From NCBI RefSeq assembly GCF_016820655.1, contig NZ_WSFT01000053.1, forward strand, positions 485,253-549,252: a stretch of DNA of 64,000 nt. The letters are read 5' to 3'. The translations under genes and the position numbers were made by a program. This DNA is from Anaeromonas frigoriresistens (GTDB taxonomy: Bacteria > Bacillota > Clostridia > Tissierellales > SIT17). This document shows, piece after piece, positions 8,904 to 17,361 of the stretch. The notes beneath the pieces are model-generated. The model ran no database searches, was not told the origin of the DNA, and saw only the letters and a program-made list of their open reading frames with translations. How positions within the stretch are numbered: position 1 is the stretch's first letter; every line of letters starts with the position of its first letter.

Positions 8904-10786
8904 ATTCTTATGTCTAACCCCTTTCTAGAGGAATTATATTCATCCTGTATGCTTGTAGGTAACATTGATGATTTATCTTCTTCTTTCTGTACCTTTGATA
9001 ATTTCTCATATCTAATTCTTCCTACATTATATCCTATATCTTTTAATTTTTCTATGAATCCATCTTCTATAAGTGTTATCTTATCTTTTATTTTATTATC
9101 ATCATTTCTTATGGTTATCTCCAAGTTCCTATTTTTTGAATTTATTAATATACCAGTTTCTCCTAATTTATTAGTCTCTATTAAAAAGTATAAACTACTA
9201 TTTTTCCAATCTAATTTTTCATTTTCTTTATTTGAATTAATAAGTAATTTAATATTTTCAATCTTACCTACTAAATTAATAGGTATATCAAAAAACATAG
9301 TTTGCACGGGATTACTGTTTTCTGATTTGTTTAATAGTTGTTGTCCATTAAGGTTGTCTAATACTTTTACTATACTTGATATATCCTTAATACTTTTATT
9401 GTTCTGATTGATAATTTTTAATAAATTTCCTTTTAAATTATCTTCTAAATTATTATTTTTTAAATTAAATAATTCTTCATTCAATATATCATTTTCATAA
9501 TTTAATCCTAGTCCTTTTATATAATCATAGGCTTCTCTAGATCCTGTAGGAGGACTCTTTATAAAATCATATAAAGAACTAATAATATTTTTCTCATCAC
9601 TAAAATTTTTGTTTATTTCATTTGTAATCCCATATACAACTTTCTCTTCAGAGGCTTTAAACTCTAATCCATTTAAATCTTTCTTTATTTCTCCTATTAG
9701 AGTTTTTGCATCATTTATATTATTTTGTAATACTAAAATTTTTGCCATATCAATTTTGCTACTTATTTTTATTAATTTTTTCTCGGTCATCATATCTGTA
9801 TATAGGGTAATATCACTTTTAAGTAATTTTCTATTTAAAAGATCTAGACTGTTTTCTAGATTTTGTTTTACTTCCTCTTTTGCAATAGTATTATCAAATA
9901 AGACAGTATCCATATTTCTTACTAAAGTTTGTTTTAATTCTTTAAAATTCTCAGTTATAAGATTCATTTTTTCAGTAACTACAGTCATTATTATTTTGTT
10001 TTGTCTATTCGTTTCCATATTAGTTATGTTTTTAGGTATTGAATTCATACCTATACTATTATCTATATTTACTTCTAAGTCTTTGGTTAATATGTTATTA
10101 TCTAAAAAATTTTCATCATTATCCTCTACAATTTTTTCTATTATATGATTGCTTATATCATCGCTAACCTCTTTAACTGATTTTAAGTCTATTATATTTT
10201 CTTCTTCTACCTCTGTTATAGATGTATCTATAGGAATGCTTAATTCTTCTATAATATTGTTTAAACTTACATCTATACCTTCTCCATATAATGCTTCCTT
10301 AATGGCAATTATATTTTTAAAAGTTATATCTATATCTTTATTAATTAATCTATTGATTATATCTATCTTTTCTTTTAAAGGCAATGAATCTTTTCTTATA
10401 AACTCTTTAATATGCTCAATATCTTTTTTAGTAAGATTAATTCCCTTATTCTTAAGATTTTTAATTATTACTTCTAATTCCTTTTTATCTATTCCTTCAA
10501 GATTATCCAATACTTCAGTGTTATTTTCTACCTTATTCACTTCCACAAAATCTACAGATATGCTGTCTGAGTTAATATTAGTAATTTGTATCTTCCCTCT
10601 ATTATCATTTACTCCTTCTAATCCTTTGTTAAAAGTTGCTTTTATGTCCTTTCCATTGATATTAATTATAGCGGTATCCTTGGATAATTTTTCTTTTAAA
10701 GTAAAGCTTACTATACTTCCAGTTTTAAGTTTAGTATCGGTATTTAATTTCTGATATTTGTTATTTAATAAATTCATTATATTCAT
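8900..10786 (-). CDS. Large FliK-like protein (YlqG type)
   Basis: A 628-residue protein rich in K, N, I and D. The N-terminal ~80 residues form a beta-rich domain (GSIVSFTLKEKLSKDTAIININGKD read in parts), the middle is helical with repeated SLPLKEKIDIINRLI-type segments, and the last ~100 residues resemble the hook-length-control C-terminal domain: LGETGILINS followed by EITIRNDD and a helix ending YNVGRIRYEKL. Overlap with the FlhB-C-like gene supports an export-switch role. Long FliK relatives diverge quickly, so the assignment rests mainly on the C-terminus and context. The start is ATG 10786; an in-frame ATG three codons later is equally possible. Confidence 0.65.
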   Translation of the reverse strand: MNIMNLLNNKYQKLNTDTKLKTGSIVSFTLKEKLSKDTAIININGKDIKATFNKGLEGVNDNRGKIQITNINSDSISVDFVEVNKVENNTEVLDNLEGIDKKELEVIIKNLKNKGINLTKKDIEHIKEFIRKDSLPLKEKIDIINRLINKDIDITFKNIIAIKEALYGEGIDVSLNNIIEELSIPIDTSITEVEEENIIDLKSVKEVSDDISNHIIEKIVEDNDENFLDNNILTKDLEVNIDNSIGMNSIPKNITNMETNRQNKIIMTVVTEKMNLITENFKELKQTLVRNMDTVLFDNTIAKEEVKQNLENSLDLLNRKLLKSDITLYTDMMTEKKLIKISSKIDMAKILVLQNNINDAKTLIGEIKKDLNGLEFKASEEKVVYGITNEINKNFSDEKNIISSLYDFIKSPPTGSREAYDYIKGLGLNYENDILNEELFNLKNNNLEDNLKGNLLKIINQNNKSIKDISSIVKVLDNLNGQQLLNKSENSNPVQTMFFDIPINLVGKIENIKLLINSNKENEKLDWKNSSLYFLIETNKLGETGILINSKNRNLEITIRNDDNKIKDKITLIEDGFIEKLKDIGYNVGRIRYEKLSKVQKEEDKSSMLPTSIQDEYNSSRKGLDIRI

Positions 10787-10862
10787 GTCTTCACTCCCTA
10801 ATTTGCTTCATTAAATATATCGACAAATTTAGGTATTATGTTTAGTATATATAAAATAAAAT

Positions 10863-10884
10863 AGTCAGGTCTAAAGACCTGACT
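10863..10884 (-). terminator. Terminator of the pduL-deoC unit
   Basis: A perfect 10-bp stem (10863-10872 with 10875-10884) followed by ATTTTATTTT on the minus strand, immediately after deoC. Confidence 0.8.
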
Positions 10885-10891
10885 AAATATA

Positions 10892-11557
10892 TTAATAATC
10901 TGAATTTCCTTTTTCACCTTTTACTATAGCTACTGAAGAACTGGCTCCTATTCTTGTTGCTCCAGCCTCAACCATCTTTTTAGCTGTTTCTATATCTCTA
11001 ACTCCTCCAGAAGCTTTTACACCTAATCCCTCACCTACAGTTTTTCTCATAAGGGCAACGTCTTCAAATGTAGCTCCCCCTGTTGAAAATCCAGTGGAAG
11101 TCTTAACATAGTCTGCTCCTACTTCTTTAGATAATTTACATGCTATTTCCTTTTCTTCATCTGTTAAAAGACATGCTTCTATAATTACTTTTACTAACTT
11201 ATCTCCTGAAGCACTTACTACCGCTTTAATGTCTTCTTTAACTAAGTCATAATTTTTATTTTTTAGTTCTCCAATATTTATAACCATGTCTATTTCATCT
11301 GCGCCTTTTTTAATAGCTTCTTTAGTTTCAAAAGCTTTAACCTCTGGAAGAGTACTTCCTAGAGGAAATCCCACTACAGATGTTACCTTAACATTACTAC
11401 CCTTTAACTGTTCTGCTACATACTCCACATATGAAGGATTAACACAAACTGAAGCAAAATTATACTCCCTAGCTTCATTACAAACTTTTTCAACCTGTTC
11501 TTTAGTCGTATCAGGTTTAAGAATAGTATGGTCAATCATTGATGCTATATTATTCAT
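10892..11557 (-). CDS. deoC: Deoxyribose-phosphate aldolase
   Basis: The 221-residue TIM-barrel aldolase cleaves 2-deoxyribose-5-phosphate to glyceraldehyde-3-phosphate and acetaldehyde. Visible motifs are [11 protein letters not shown], the segment KVIIEACLL with one active-site Lys, and YVKTSTGF with the Schiff-base Lys. The end has [11 protein letters not shown] in place of the usual GTSSG-type phosphate loop. It follows pduL by 13 nt, which suggests a link between acetaldehyde or acyl-CoA handling and deoxynucleoside catabolism. Confidence 0.96.
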   Translation of the reverse strand: MNNIASMIDHTILKPDTTKEQVEKVCNEAREYNFASVCVNPSYVEYVAEQLKGSNVKVTSVVGFPLGSTLPEVKAFETKEAIKKGADEIDMVINIGELKNKNYDLVKEDIKAVVSASGDKLVKVIIEACLLTDEEKEIACKLSKEVGADYVKTSTGFSTGGATFEDVALMRKTVGEGLGVKASGGVRDIETAKKMVEAGATRIGASSSVAIVKGEKGNSDY

Positions 11558-11570
11558 TATATAACCTCCA

Positions 11571-12143
11571 TTATTTAATTAATTCTACACTCATACCATT
11601 TTTAGCTCCACATGCATTTCCCTCTTCTACGTCTACATGCATTTCAAGAGCATAACTAGGGCTTACTCTTACTAATACATTCTCAAAAGTAACACCTCTA
11701 TCTCCTGGAACTCTAACTTTAACTCTATCCTTATCTTTTACATCGAACTTTTCTGCATCATCAGTATGCATATGGATATGTCTTAATGCTGCTATTATAC
11801 CATTTTCTATTTCTACTTCTCCCTTTGGTCCTATGATTTTTGCTCCTGGAGAACCTTCTACATCTCCAGAATCTCTAACTGGAGGTACAACTCCAATTTT
11901 AAATCCATCTGATAAAGATATTTCTGCCTGTGTATTTCCTCTTGCTGGTCCTAATACTCTAACTCCTTTTAATGTACCTTTTGGTCCTACAATATCAACC
12001 TTTTCTTGAGAAGCATATTGTCCTGGTTGAGAGAGATCTTTAAATTTATTTAATTCATATCCTTCCCCAAAAAGCTTGTCTATATGTTCCTGGGATAGAT
12101 GAATATGTCTGTTAGATAATGCTATTGGTAATTCCTTTTTCAT
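11571..12143 (-). CDS. pduL: Phosphate propanoyltransferase PduL
   Basis: The 190-residue protein interconverts acyl-CoA and acyl-phosphate. PduL is unrelated to the classical Pta. The metal-binding histidines lie in [13 protein letters not shown] near the N-terminus and in [14 protein letters not shown] in the second beta-barrel half; [18 protein letters not shown] is a family signature. No microcompartment shell genes are nearby and no encapsulation peptide is seen (it begins [13 protein letters not shown]), so it probably serves as a free phosphotransacetylase for acetate or propionate formation. It is the first gene of the two-gene unit with deoC. Confidence 0.93.
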   Translation of the reverse strand: MKKELPIALSNRHIHLSQEHIDKLFGEGYELNKFKDLSQPGQYASQEKVDIVGPKGTLKGVRVLGPARGNTQAEISLSDGFKIGVVPPVRDSGDVEGSPGAKIIGPKGEVEIENGIIAALRHIHMHTDDAEKFDVKDKDRVKVRVPGDRGVTFENVLVRVSPSYALEMHVDVEEGNACGAKNGMSVELIK

Positions 12144-12320
12144 ATTAAATTCCTCCTAGTTTTTTATTCCTATATTTATTGTTTACCCAAAAAACAATTT
12201 AATTTATCTATGTAACAAATATTTTATATTATTTTGAGTATCTTCTTTTTTCATAACTTACATTATAAAACTTTTTATTGTAAAAATCAAATCATTATAC
12301 TTTCTGTTTTATAATATAAA

Positions 12321-12390
12321 TATAATATTGATTTCTTCTCTCTTAAAGTGATACTATTAAAAGAGGTTATTAAGCAAAATCAATATTATA
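12321..12390 (+). promoter_or_regulatory. Leader inverted repeat before the thioredoxin-like pair
   Basis: Perfect 14-bp arms (12321-12334 and 12377-12390) enclose a 42-nt loop and end 4 nt before the AGGAGG of the first gene. A TATAAT at 12310-12315 could be the -10 box. Inside the loop CTCTT and AAGAG can also pair. It could be an operator or an RNA structure controlling ribosome access. Confidence 0.45.
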
Positions 12391-12403
12391 CTAGGAGGTA
12401 ATT

Positions 12404-12634
12404 ATGAATATTAAAATTTTAGGTCCAGGTTGTAAAAAATGTGAGAAACTTTATAATCTTACTAATGAAGTTTTAGATGAACTTGAAAAACAAGCCAACA
12501 TTACTAAAGTAACAGATTTTAACGATATTGCTTCCTATGGAGTCATGAAAACTCCAGCTTTAGTAATAGATGAAAACGTTAAATTTTCTGGAAAAGTTCC
12601 TTCTAAAAAAGATCTGAAAAAATTATTAAAATAA
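12404..12634 (+). CDS. Small thioredoxin-fold redox protein (CxxC)
   Basis: The 76-residue protein starts at ATG 12404 behind AGGAGG. It has the redox motif C10-K-K-C13 after the first beta strand, a central helix, the cis-Pro segment KTPALVIDENV and a final helix (SKKDLKKLLK), as in the family of small redox-active disulfide proteins. Partners are unknown. It is 13 nt upstream of a second thioredoxin-fold gene whose active site contains an in-frame UGA, so the two probably form one redox unit. Confidence 0.88.
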   Translation: MNIKILGPGCKKCEKLYNLTNEVLDELEKQANITKVTDFNDIASYGVMKTPALVIDENVKFSGKVPSKKDLKKLLK

Positions 12635-12647
12635 AGGAGGTAATATA

Positions 12648-12884
12648 ATGGATATTAAAATTTATGAAATGGTATGCTGAGGTGGTAGTAAAATTGCGCC
12701 CATCGTTGATGAGGCTTTAGAAAAGTTAAATTATGACTTTGATTTTGATATAATCTCTGATATTCAATTAATCGCTAAGTCAGGAATAAATAAGCCACCA
12801 GCAATAACCATTAATGATAAAGTGGTAGTTGAAGGATATATACCTACAGTTGAAGAATTAGTTGAGAAGTTAAAAGAGATATAG
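12648..12884 (+). CDS. Thioredoxin-fold selenoprotein with a Cys-Sec active site (in-frame UGA)
   Basis: The frame opens at ATG 12648 after AAAGGAGG, meets TGA at 12678-12680, and stays open to TAG at 12882-12884. Reading UGA as selenocysteine gives 78 residues that align end to end with the upstream paralogue: the opening MDIKIYEMVC aligns with MNIKILGPGC, followed by U11-GGS, then a helix (PIVDEALEKLN), the cis-Pro motif NKPPAITIND, and a terminal helix. The active site is C10-U11 rather than CxxC. Without UGA decoding only ten residues would be made. No strong SECIS hairpin was evident by eye: only a 4-bp GGUG/CGCC stem directly follows the UGA. Selenoprotein reading is well supported by conservation; substrate unknown. 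Confidence 0.82.
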
Positions 12885-12900
12885 GCATTTGCCTATATCT
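12877..12900. terminator. Bidirectional terminator between the Sec protein and aroA
   Basis: Perfect 11-bp stem (12877-12887 with 12890-12900) spanning the TAG of the selenoprotein gene, between convergent genes; T-rich on the plus side. Confidence 0.75.
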
Positions 12901-12901
12901 T

Positions 12902-14182
12902 TTAATTTATTAATTCATTTAAAGTCTTAAAGAAATCTGGATAGGATGTTTTAATAGATGATATATCATCTATTTCTGTTACTCCCTCTGCTTTTAACCC
13001 AGCAATTATCATGGACATTGCTATTCTATGATCCGTATATGTTTCTATTTTTGAAGCTTTTAATTCAGTTGTACCATTGATTATCATTCCATCTTTTGTT
13101 TCCATTATATCTACTCCCATAGAGGATAGATTATCAACCATTGCCTTTAACCGGTTGCTTTCTTTAACTTTAAGCTCCTCTGCATTTTTTATTACAGTTA
13201 TTCCTTCAGCGCAAGCTGCTGCCACTGCTATTATAGGTATCTCATCTATTAATCGTGGAATTATATCCCCTTCAATATCAACACCTTTTAGTTTAGTTGT
13301 TTTTACTTCTATATCTACTAATGGCTCATTATTTACTTCTCTAAAATTATATGTTTTAATGTTTCCCCCCATATCCTTTAAAACATCTATTATACCTATT
13401 CTAGTCACATTGAACCCTACATTTCTTATTATTACATGGGAATCTTTAAGTATTAATGCTCCCACCATGAAAAATGCTATAGAGGAAATATCTCCTGGGA
13501 CAAATATTTCTTTTCCTATTGGTTTCTCTTTGGAATCAATAATTACACTATTCTCTTCTTCCTTTACATTTACACCAAAATATTTCATCATTTTCTCAGT
13601 ATGGTCTCTAGATTTTATTGGTTGAACTATTCTTGTCTCTCCTTTTGTATATAAGCTTAGAAACATAATGGATGACTTTACTTGAGCACTTGCTATCTTT
13701 TGATAATAAGTAATAGGTTGTATTTTTTCTGAGGGAGTTATTATCAAAGGTGGATATTCACCATTTTTCCCTTTTATATTTGCCCCCATCTGACTTAAAG
13801 GCTCTATGATCCTTTTCATAGGTCTTTTTTGAATGGATTTATCACCAGTTATAGTACTTTTAAAATCAAGTCCTGAAAGGATTCCAGAAATTATTCTAAT
13901 TGTAGTTCCTGAATTTCCTACATATAATTCTTTTACTGGTTTCTTCAAACCATTAAGTCCTACTCCTTCAATTACTACTTTAGTATTATCTACTTCAATG
14001 TTTACTCCCATATCTTTGAAGCAGTTTATTGTATTTATACAATCATCTCCTAAGAGAAAATTGTAAATTACAGTTTTTCCTTCAGAAATAGCTCCTAACA
14101 TTATAGCTCTATGAGATATAGATTTATCTCCTGGTGCATCTATTTCTCCATTCAATGAAATATTTCCACCTTTTATATTCAT
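12902..14182 (-). CDS. aroA: 3-phosphoshikimate 1-carboxyvinyltransferase (EPSP synthase)
   Basis: The 426-residue enzyme joins phosphoenolpyruvate to shikimate-3-phosphate. Family motifs are PGDKSISHRAIMLGAI at the N-terminus, the GNSGTTIR loop, the active-site GDKSIQKRPM, and the C-terminal TDHRIAMS segment. It is the last gene of an aroC-aroB-aroA operon, 3 nt after aroB. Other shikimate genes are not in the window. Confidence 0.96.
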   Translation of the reverse strand: MNIKGGNISLNGEIDAPGDKSISHRAIMLGAISEGKTVIYNFLLGDDCINTINCFKDMGVNIEVDNTKVVIEGVGLNGLKKPVKELYVGNSGTTIRIISGILSGLDFKSTITGDKSIQKRPMKRIIEPLSQMGANIKGKNGEYPPLIITPSEKIQPITYYQKIASAQVKSSIMFLSLYTKGETRIVQPIKSRDHTEKMMKYFGVNVKEEENSVIIDSKEKPIGKEIFVPGDISSIAFFMVGALILKDSHVIIRNVGFNVTRIGIIDVLKDMGGNIKTYNFREVNNEPLVDIEVKTTKLKGVDIEGDIIPRLIDEIPIIAVAAACAEGITVIKNAEELKVKESNRLKAMVDNLSSMGVDIMETKDGMIINGTTELKASKIETYTDHRIAMSMIIAGLKAEGVTEIDDISSIKTSYPDFFKTLNELIN

Positions 14183-14185
14183 GTG

Positions 14186-15259
14186 TCATCTATCCTCTCC
14201 TAAAGATTTAATGATTAAATCTCTATTAATTACTTTATCAAATATGTTAACCTCTCCATGGTTTGTAGGTAAAATTATAACTATATTATCATTTACATTT
14301 TTCTTATCATTTTCTATACTATTAAGAATATCTTCCTTCTCTTTTTCTGAGAATTTTTCTAAATCTATAATTCTAAGTATTAATTTTTTTATTTCTTCAT
14401 AGTATTCCTTTGATATATATCCTATTTCCTTTGCTATGTATGCCTCACTTATCATTCCTAAAGCTACTGCCTCACCATGTTTAAACTTACTAAACCCGTA
14501 TAATGATTCAATTCCATGACCTATTGTATGTCCAAAATTCAATATCTTTCTAATACTTTTTTCATATGTATCCAAATAAACTATTTCTTCTTTTATTTCT
14601 AGTGATCTTTTTATGATTTTCTTAATCTTTTCATATTCTAAGTTTTTTATATTATCTATTTCCTTTGATAACCATTGAAAAAACTTATAGTCCTTAATTA
14701 TTCCATATTTAATAACCTCAGCTAATCCTGAGTCTATGTCTCTATCCTTTAATGTACTTAATGTATCTATATCAATTAATACTTTTTTAGGTTGATAGAA
14801 GCTACCAATAATATTCTTTATATTATTAAAATTAACTGCTACTTTTCCTCCTACACTACTATCTACTTGGGATAAAATTGTTGTGGGAATTTGTATAAAA
14901 TCAATACCTCTCATATAAGTAGATGCAACAAATCCTGATAGATCCCCGATTACTCCTCCACCTAAACTGATGATTAGTGATTTTCTATTAAACTTTTCTT
15001 TTAATAATTTATTATAGATATTTTTTGACATATCTATTGATTTACTTTCTTCACCTATTGGAACTATATATGAATATACGGGAAAGTCATTCAGCCTCTT
15101 CAAGACTGAACCTAGATATAGCCTAGCTACATTCTCATCAGTGATAATTAAAATTTTCTCTTTTTTATACTCTTTTAAATAAGCTGGTAATTCCTTTAAA
15201 AGATTTTTTTCTATATAAACTGGATAGTTTTCTCTCAGAGTTCTTATATTCAAATCCAA
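14186..15259 (-). CDS. aroB: 3-dehydroquinate synthase
   Basis: The 357-residue NAD- and metal-dependent enzyme closes DAHP into 3-dehydroquinate. The cofactor-binding segment GGGVIGDLSGFVASTYMRG, the DSSVGGKVAVN active-site loop and the zinc-ligand His residues in NFGHTIGHGIES are all present. It follows aroC by 6 nt and precedes aroA by 3 nt. Length is normal for the family. Confidence 0.96.
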   Translation of the reverse strand: MDLNIRTLRENYPVYIEKNLLKELPAYLKEYKKEKILIITDENVARLYLGSVLKRLNDFPVYSYIVPIGEESKSIDMSKNIYNKLLKEKFNRKSLIISLGGGVIGDLSGFVASTYMRGIDFIQIPTTILSQVDSSVGGKVAVNFNNIKNIIGSFYQPKKVLIDIDTLSTLKDRDIDSGLAEVIKYGIIKDYKFFQWLSKEIDNIKNLEYEKIKKIIKRSLEIKEEIVYLDTYEKSIRKILNFGHTIGHGIESLYGFSKFKHGEAVALGMISEAYIAKEIGYISKEYYEEIKKLILRIIDLEKFSEKEKEDILNSIENDKKNVNDNIVIILPTNHGEVNIFDKVINRDLIIKSLGEDR

Positions 15260-15265
15260 AGAATA

Positions 15266-16408
15266 TCACCTCGTTTTAATGTAGTTGCTATATTTATCAT
15301 AATTAAACTTCATCTCTTCGATACTATCTCCACCAAATTTTATTATAATTTCACTAGCAATTATCCATGCTAAAGTACTTTCTGCTACAATACTAGCAGA
15401 GGGTACTGCACATACATCCGCTCGTTCTTTATGAGCTAAAAACTCTTCTTTTGTTTTCATATCTATACTCTTTAAAGGAATTCTTAAAGAAGGTATAGGC
15501 TTCATATAACCCTTTAATTCAATATTTTCTCCATTAGATATGCCAGCCTCAATACCTCCAGCATTATTTGTTTCTCTATAGTATCCATCATCATAATATA
15601 ACTGATCATGTACCGTAGATCCAAAATTTTTAGCTGAAATTATTGCTTCACCTATTTCAACGGCCTTTATTCCCTGTAGGCTCATAAGCCCTTGAGCTAA
15701 TTTCCCATCTAATTTTCTATCCCAATGACTATAGCTTCCTAATCCAATAGGAATATTCTTAGCAACAACTTTAAAGGATCCTCCTAAGGTATCTCCTTTC
15801 AATTTACATTCATCAATTTTCTTTATTATTCTATCTTCCATTTCTTTATCTAATACTCTTATAGAGGAATTATCTGCTTCTGCTATTTCCTCTAAACTAT
15901 GCTCTTTAGAATCTTCTATATCACCAATTCCTGTTACATAGCTATATACTTCTATATTAAATTCTTTTAATATAAGTTTAGCTATAGCACCCACAGCTAC
16001 TCTCATTGCTGTTTCTCTAGCACTTGCTCTTTCTAAAATATTTCTTATATCATTCTGTCTATATTTAATAGCACCAGCAAAGTCTCCATGGCCAGGTCGT
16101 GGTTTTGTTATTATTTCTTCATCTATTTTCCCAATACTTTTCATCTTTTCTTCCCAATTTTCATAATCTTTGTTCTCAATATATAGAGATAAAGGGCTAC
16201 CAATGGTATAACTACCTCTTACCCCAGCTAAGATGTCGATATTATCCTTTTCGATGTCCATTCTTTTACCTCTACCATACCCTCTTTGCCGTCTTTTTAA
16301 TTCATTATTTATAAATTTTATATCAATATATAGATTAGAAGGCAATCCTTCAATGATTCCCATCAATCCTTTCCCATGGGATTCTCCTGCATTTAAATAT
16401 CTTAGCAT
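15266..16408 (-). CDS. aroC: Chorismate synthase
   Basis: The 380-residue FMN-dependent lyase makes chorismate from EPSP. Signatures are GESHGKGLMGIIEGLP, RRQRGYGRGKRM and ERASARETAMRVAVGA. It opens the aroCBA operon, with start ATG 16408 behind AAAGGAG. A hairpin at 16436-16462 separates it from folT upstream, although its T-tract is weak and read-through from the THF-riboswitch promoter is possible. Confidence 0.96.
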   Translation of the reverse strand: MLRYLNAGESHGKGLMGIIEGLPSNLYIDIKFINNELKRRQRGYGRGKRMDIEKDNIDILAGVRGSYTIGSPLSLYIENKDYENWEEKMKSIGKIDEEIITKPRPGHGDFAGAIKYRQNDIRNILERASARETAMRVAVGAIAKLILKEFNIEVYSYVTGIGDIEDSKEHSLEEIAEADNSSIRVLDKEMEDRIIKKIDECKLKGDTLGGSFKVVAKNIPIGLGSYSHWDRKLDGKLAQGLMSLQGIKAVEIGEAIISAKNFGSTVHDQLYYDDGYYRETNNAGGIEAGISNGENIELKGYMKPIPSLRIPLKSIDMKTKEEFLAHKERADVCAVPSASIVAESTLAWIIASEIIIKFGGDSIEEMKFNYDKYSNYIKTR

Positions 16409-16435
16409 AATTTTTTCTCCTTTATATTTATATAT

Positions 16436-16462
16436 AATAAGGCTGCCACCGGCAGCCTTATT
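16436..16462 (-). terminator. Hairpin between folT and aroC
   Basis: Perfect 12-bp stem with a GC-rich core (AAGGCTGCC) and a 3-nt loop, overlapping the folT stop codon. The tail is A/T-rich but not a clean T-run, so termination may be partial. Confidence 0.65.
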
Positions 16463-17174
16463 TGGTATATTTAAAGTATTTTGAAAATATAAAAATCAAT
16501 ACTGTTTCCATTGGTATAGTAACTAAAGCTGTTAATACTCTAAATGGAAATATAACTATAAATCCTAATTTATACATAATAATCAACCATAAGGTATTAA
16601 GTATCAATGACGTAATAATTGTAGTTATAGATATAGTGAAAATTAGTTTGTCAAATCTATATCCATCATTATTCTTTTTATATTTTTTATTTAATCTAAA
16701 AGGAATTAATATAAATCCTAATATTCCTATCATATATACTATAAAAAATTCAAAAGATATATTGTTTCCTGCCTGTAAATATATTATTGCAGAAATGGAA
16801 GAGAGTAATACAACCATAATTCCATTGATGATATTAAAATTTAATTTAGAATCCTTTTTAAAGATATAATGATAAAATAATCCCGGTATAAAACCACTTA
16901 AAGCGGCAGATAAAGTGAATCCTGGGAAATACGGACCTCCCATGGGATTAAGCATAAACCCTATTAAATCTGCTACAGTTCCTGTTAATGCACCTATAAT
17001 AGGTCCAAATAAGATACCAGAAATCATAACAGGGATTCCTCCAAAACCTATTCTTAAAGCTTGTACCCCTGCTATAGGAATAATTAATGAGAACATTCTT
17101 GTAAGAATAATACTTATAGCAGTAAGTAAACTTGCAGCGACTAAATGTCTTGTGTTTATTTTACTTGTTTTCAT
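16458..17174 (-). CDS. folT: ECF transporter S component for folate (FolT type)
   Basis: The 238-residue protein has six hydrophobic helices. The N-terminus carries the S-component helix 1 motif (ARHLVAASLLTAISI-like), and the loops contain GFGGIPVMISGILFGPIIGALTGTVADLIGFML followed by GGPYFPGFTLSAAL, typical of folate-type S components (read here in sections). It binds folate and docks on a shared energising module encoded elsewhere. A THF riboswitch directly upstream independently supports folate specificity. Its position before the chorismate genes is fitting, because chorismate is the source of the para-aminobenzoate part of folate. Confidence 0.88.
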   Translation of the reverse strand: MKTSKINTRHLVAASLLTAISIILTRMFSLIIPIAGVQALRIGFGGIPVMISGILFGPIIGALTGTVADLIGFMLNPMGGPYFPGFTLSAALSGFIPGLFYHYIFKKDSKLNFNIINGIMVVLLSSISAIIYLQAGNNISFEFFIVYMIGILGFILIPFRLNKKYKKNNDGYRFDKLIFTISITTIITSLILNTLWLIIMYKLGFIVIFPFRVLTALVTIPMETVLIFIFSKYFKYTK

Positions 17175-17249
17175 ATGTACACCTCCTTTTTTTAGTATGA
17201 TAATGGAGTTGCATCACACTAAAGAAAAAAGAGACCTTTAATGATCAGC

Positions 17250-17336
17250 GGATGCAGTAAGATATCGCGGTTATAACCTTCGTTTAAGGGCTACTTCCCA
17301 TCCCTTAACACTTAACGCACCTTACCTACTCTGACA
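17250..17336 (-). ncRNA. THF (tetrahydrofolate) riboswitch
   Basis: The minus strand shows the conserved THF aptamer: AGAGTAG at the 5' end, GTGCGTTAAGTG, AAGGGATGGGAAGT, AACGAAGGT, ACCGCGA and the closing TGCATCC. It stands 75 bases before folT. THF binding is expected to lower folT expression. A GGAGGT ribosome binding site follows about 65 nt later. Confidence 0.9.
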
Positions 17337-17361
17337 TTACATGCTTATTTTATTACATATA

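Noticed and set aside
9609..10754. Two long hydrophobic open frames on the plus strand
   Set aside because: They are antisense shadows of the Lys/Asn-rich FliK-like gene; their hydrophobicity follows from the complementary codons.
12180..12300. A small gene in the gap before the thioredoxin pair
   Set aside because: No frame with a ribosome binding site was found in either direction; the segment is only AT-rich.
12648..12884. Pseudogene with a premature stop codon
   Set aside because: The frame downstream of TGA keeps a full thioredoxin-fold pattern, the ribosome binding site is good, and the UGA falls at an active-site position, so a selenoprotein is the better reading.
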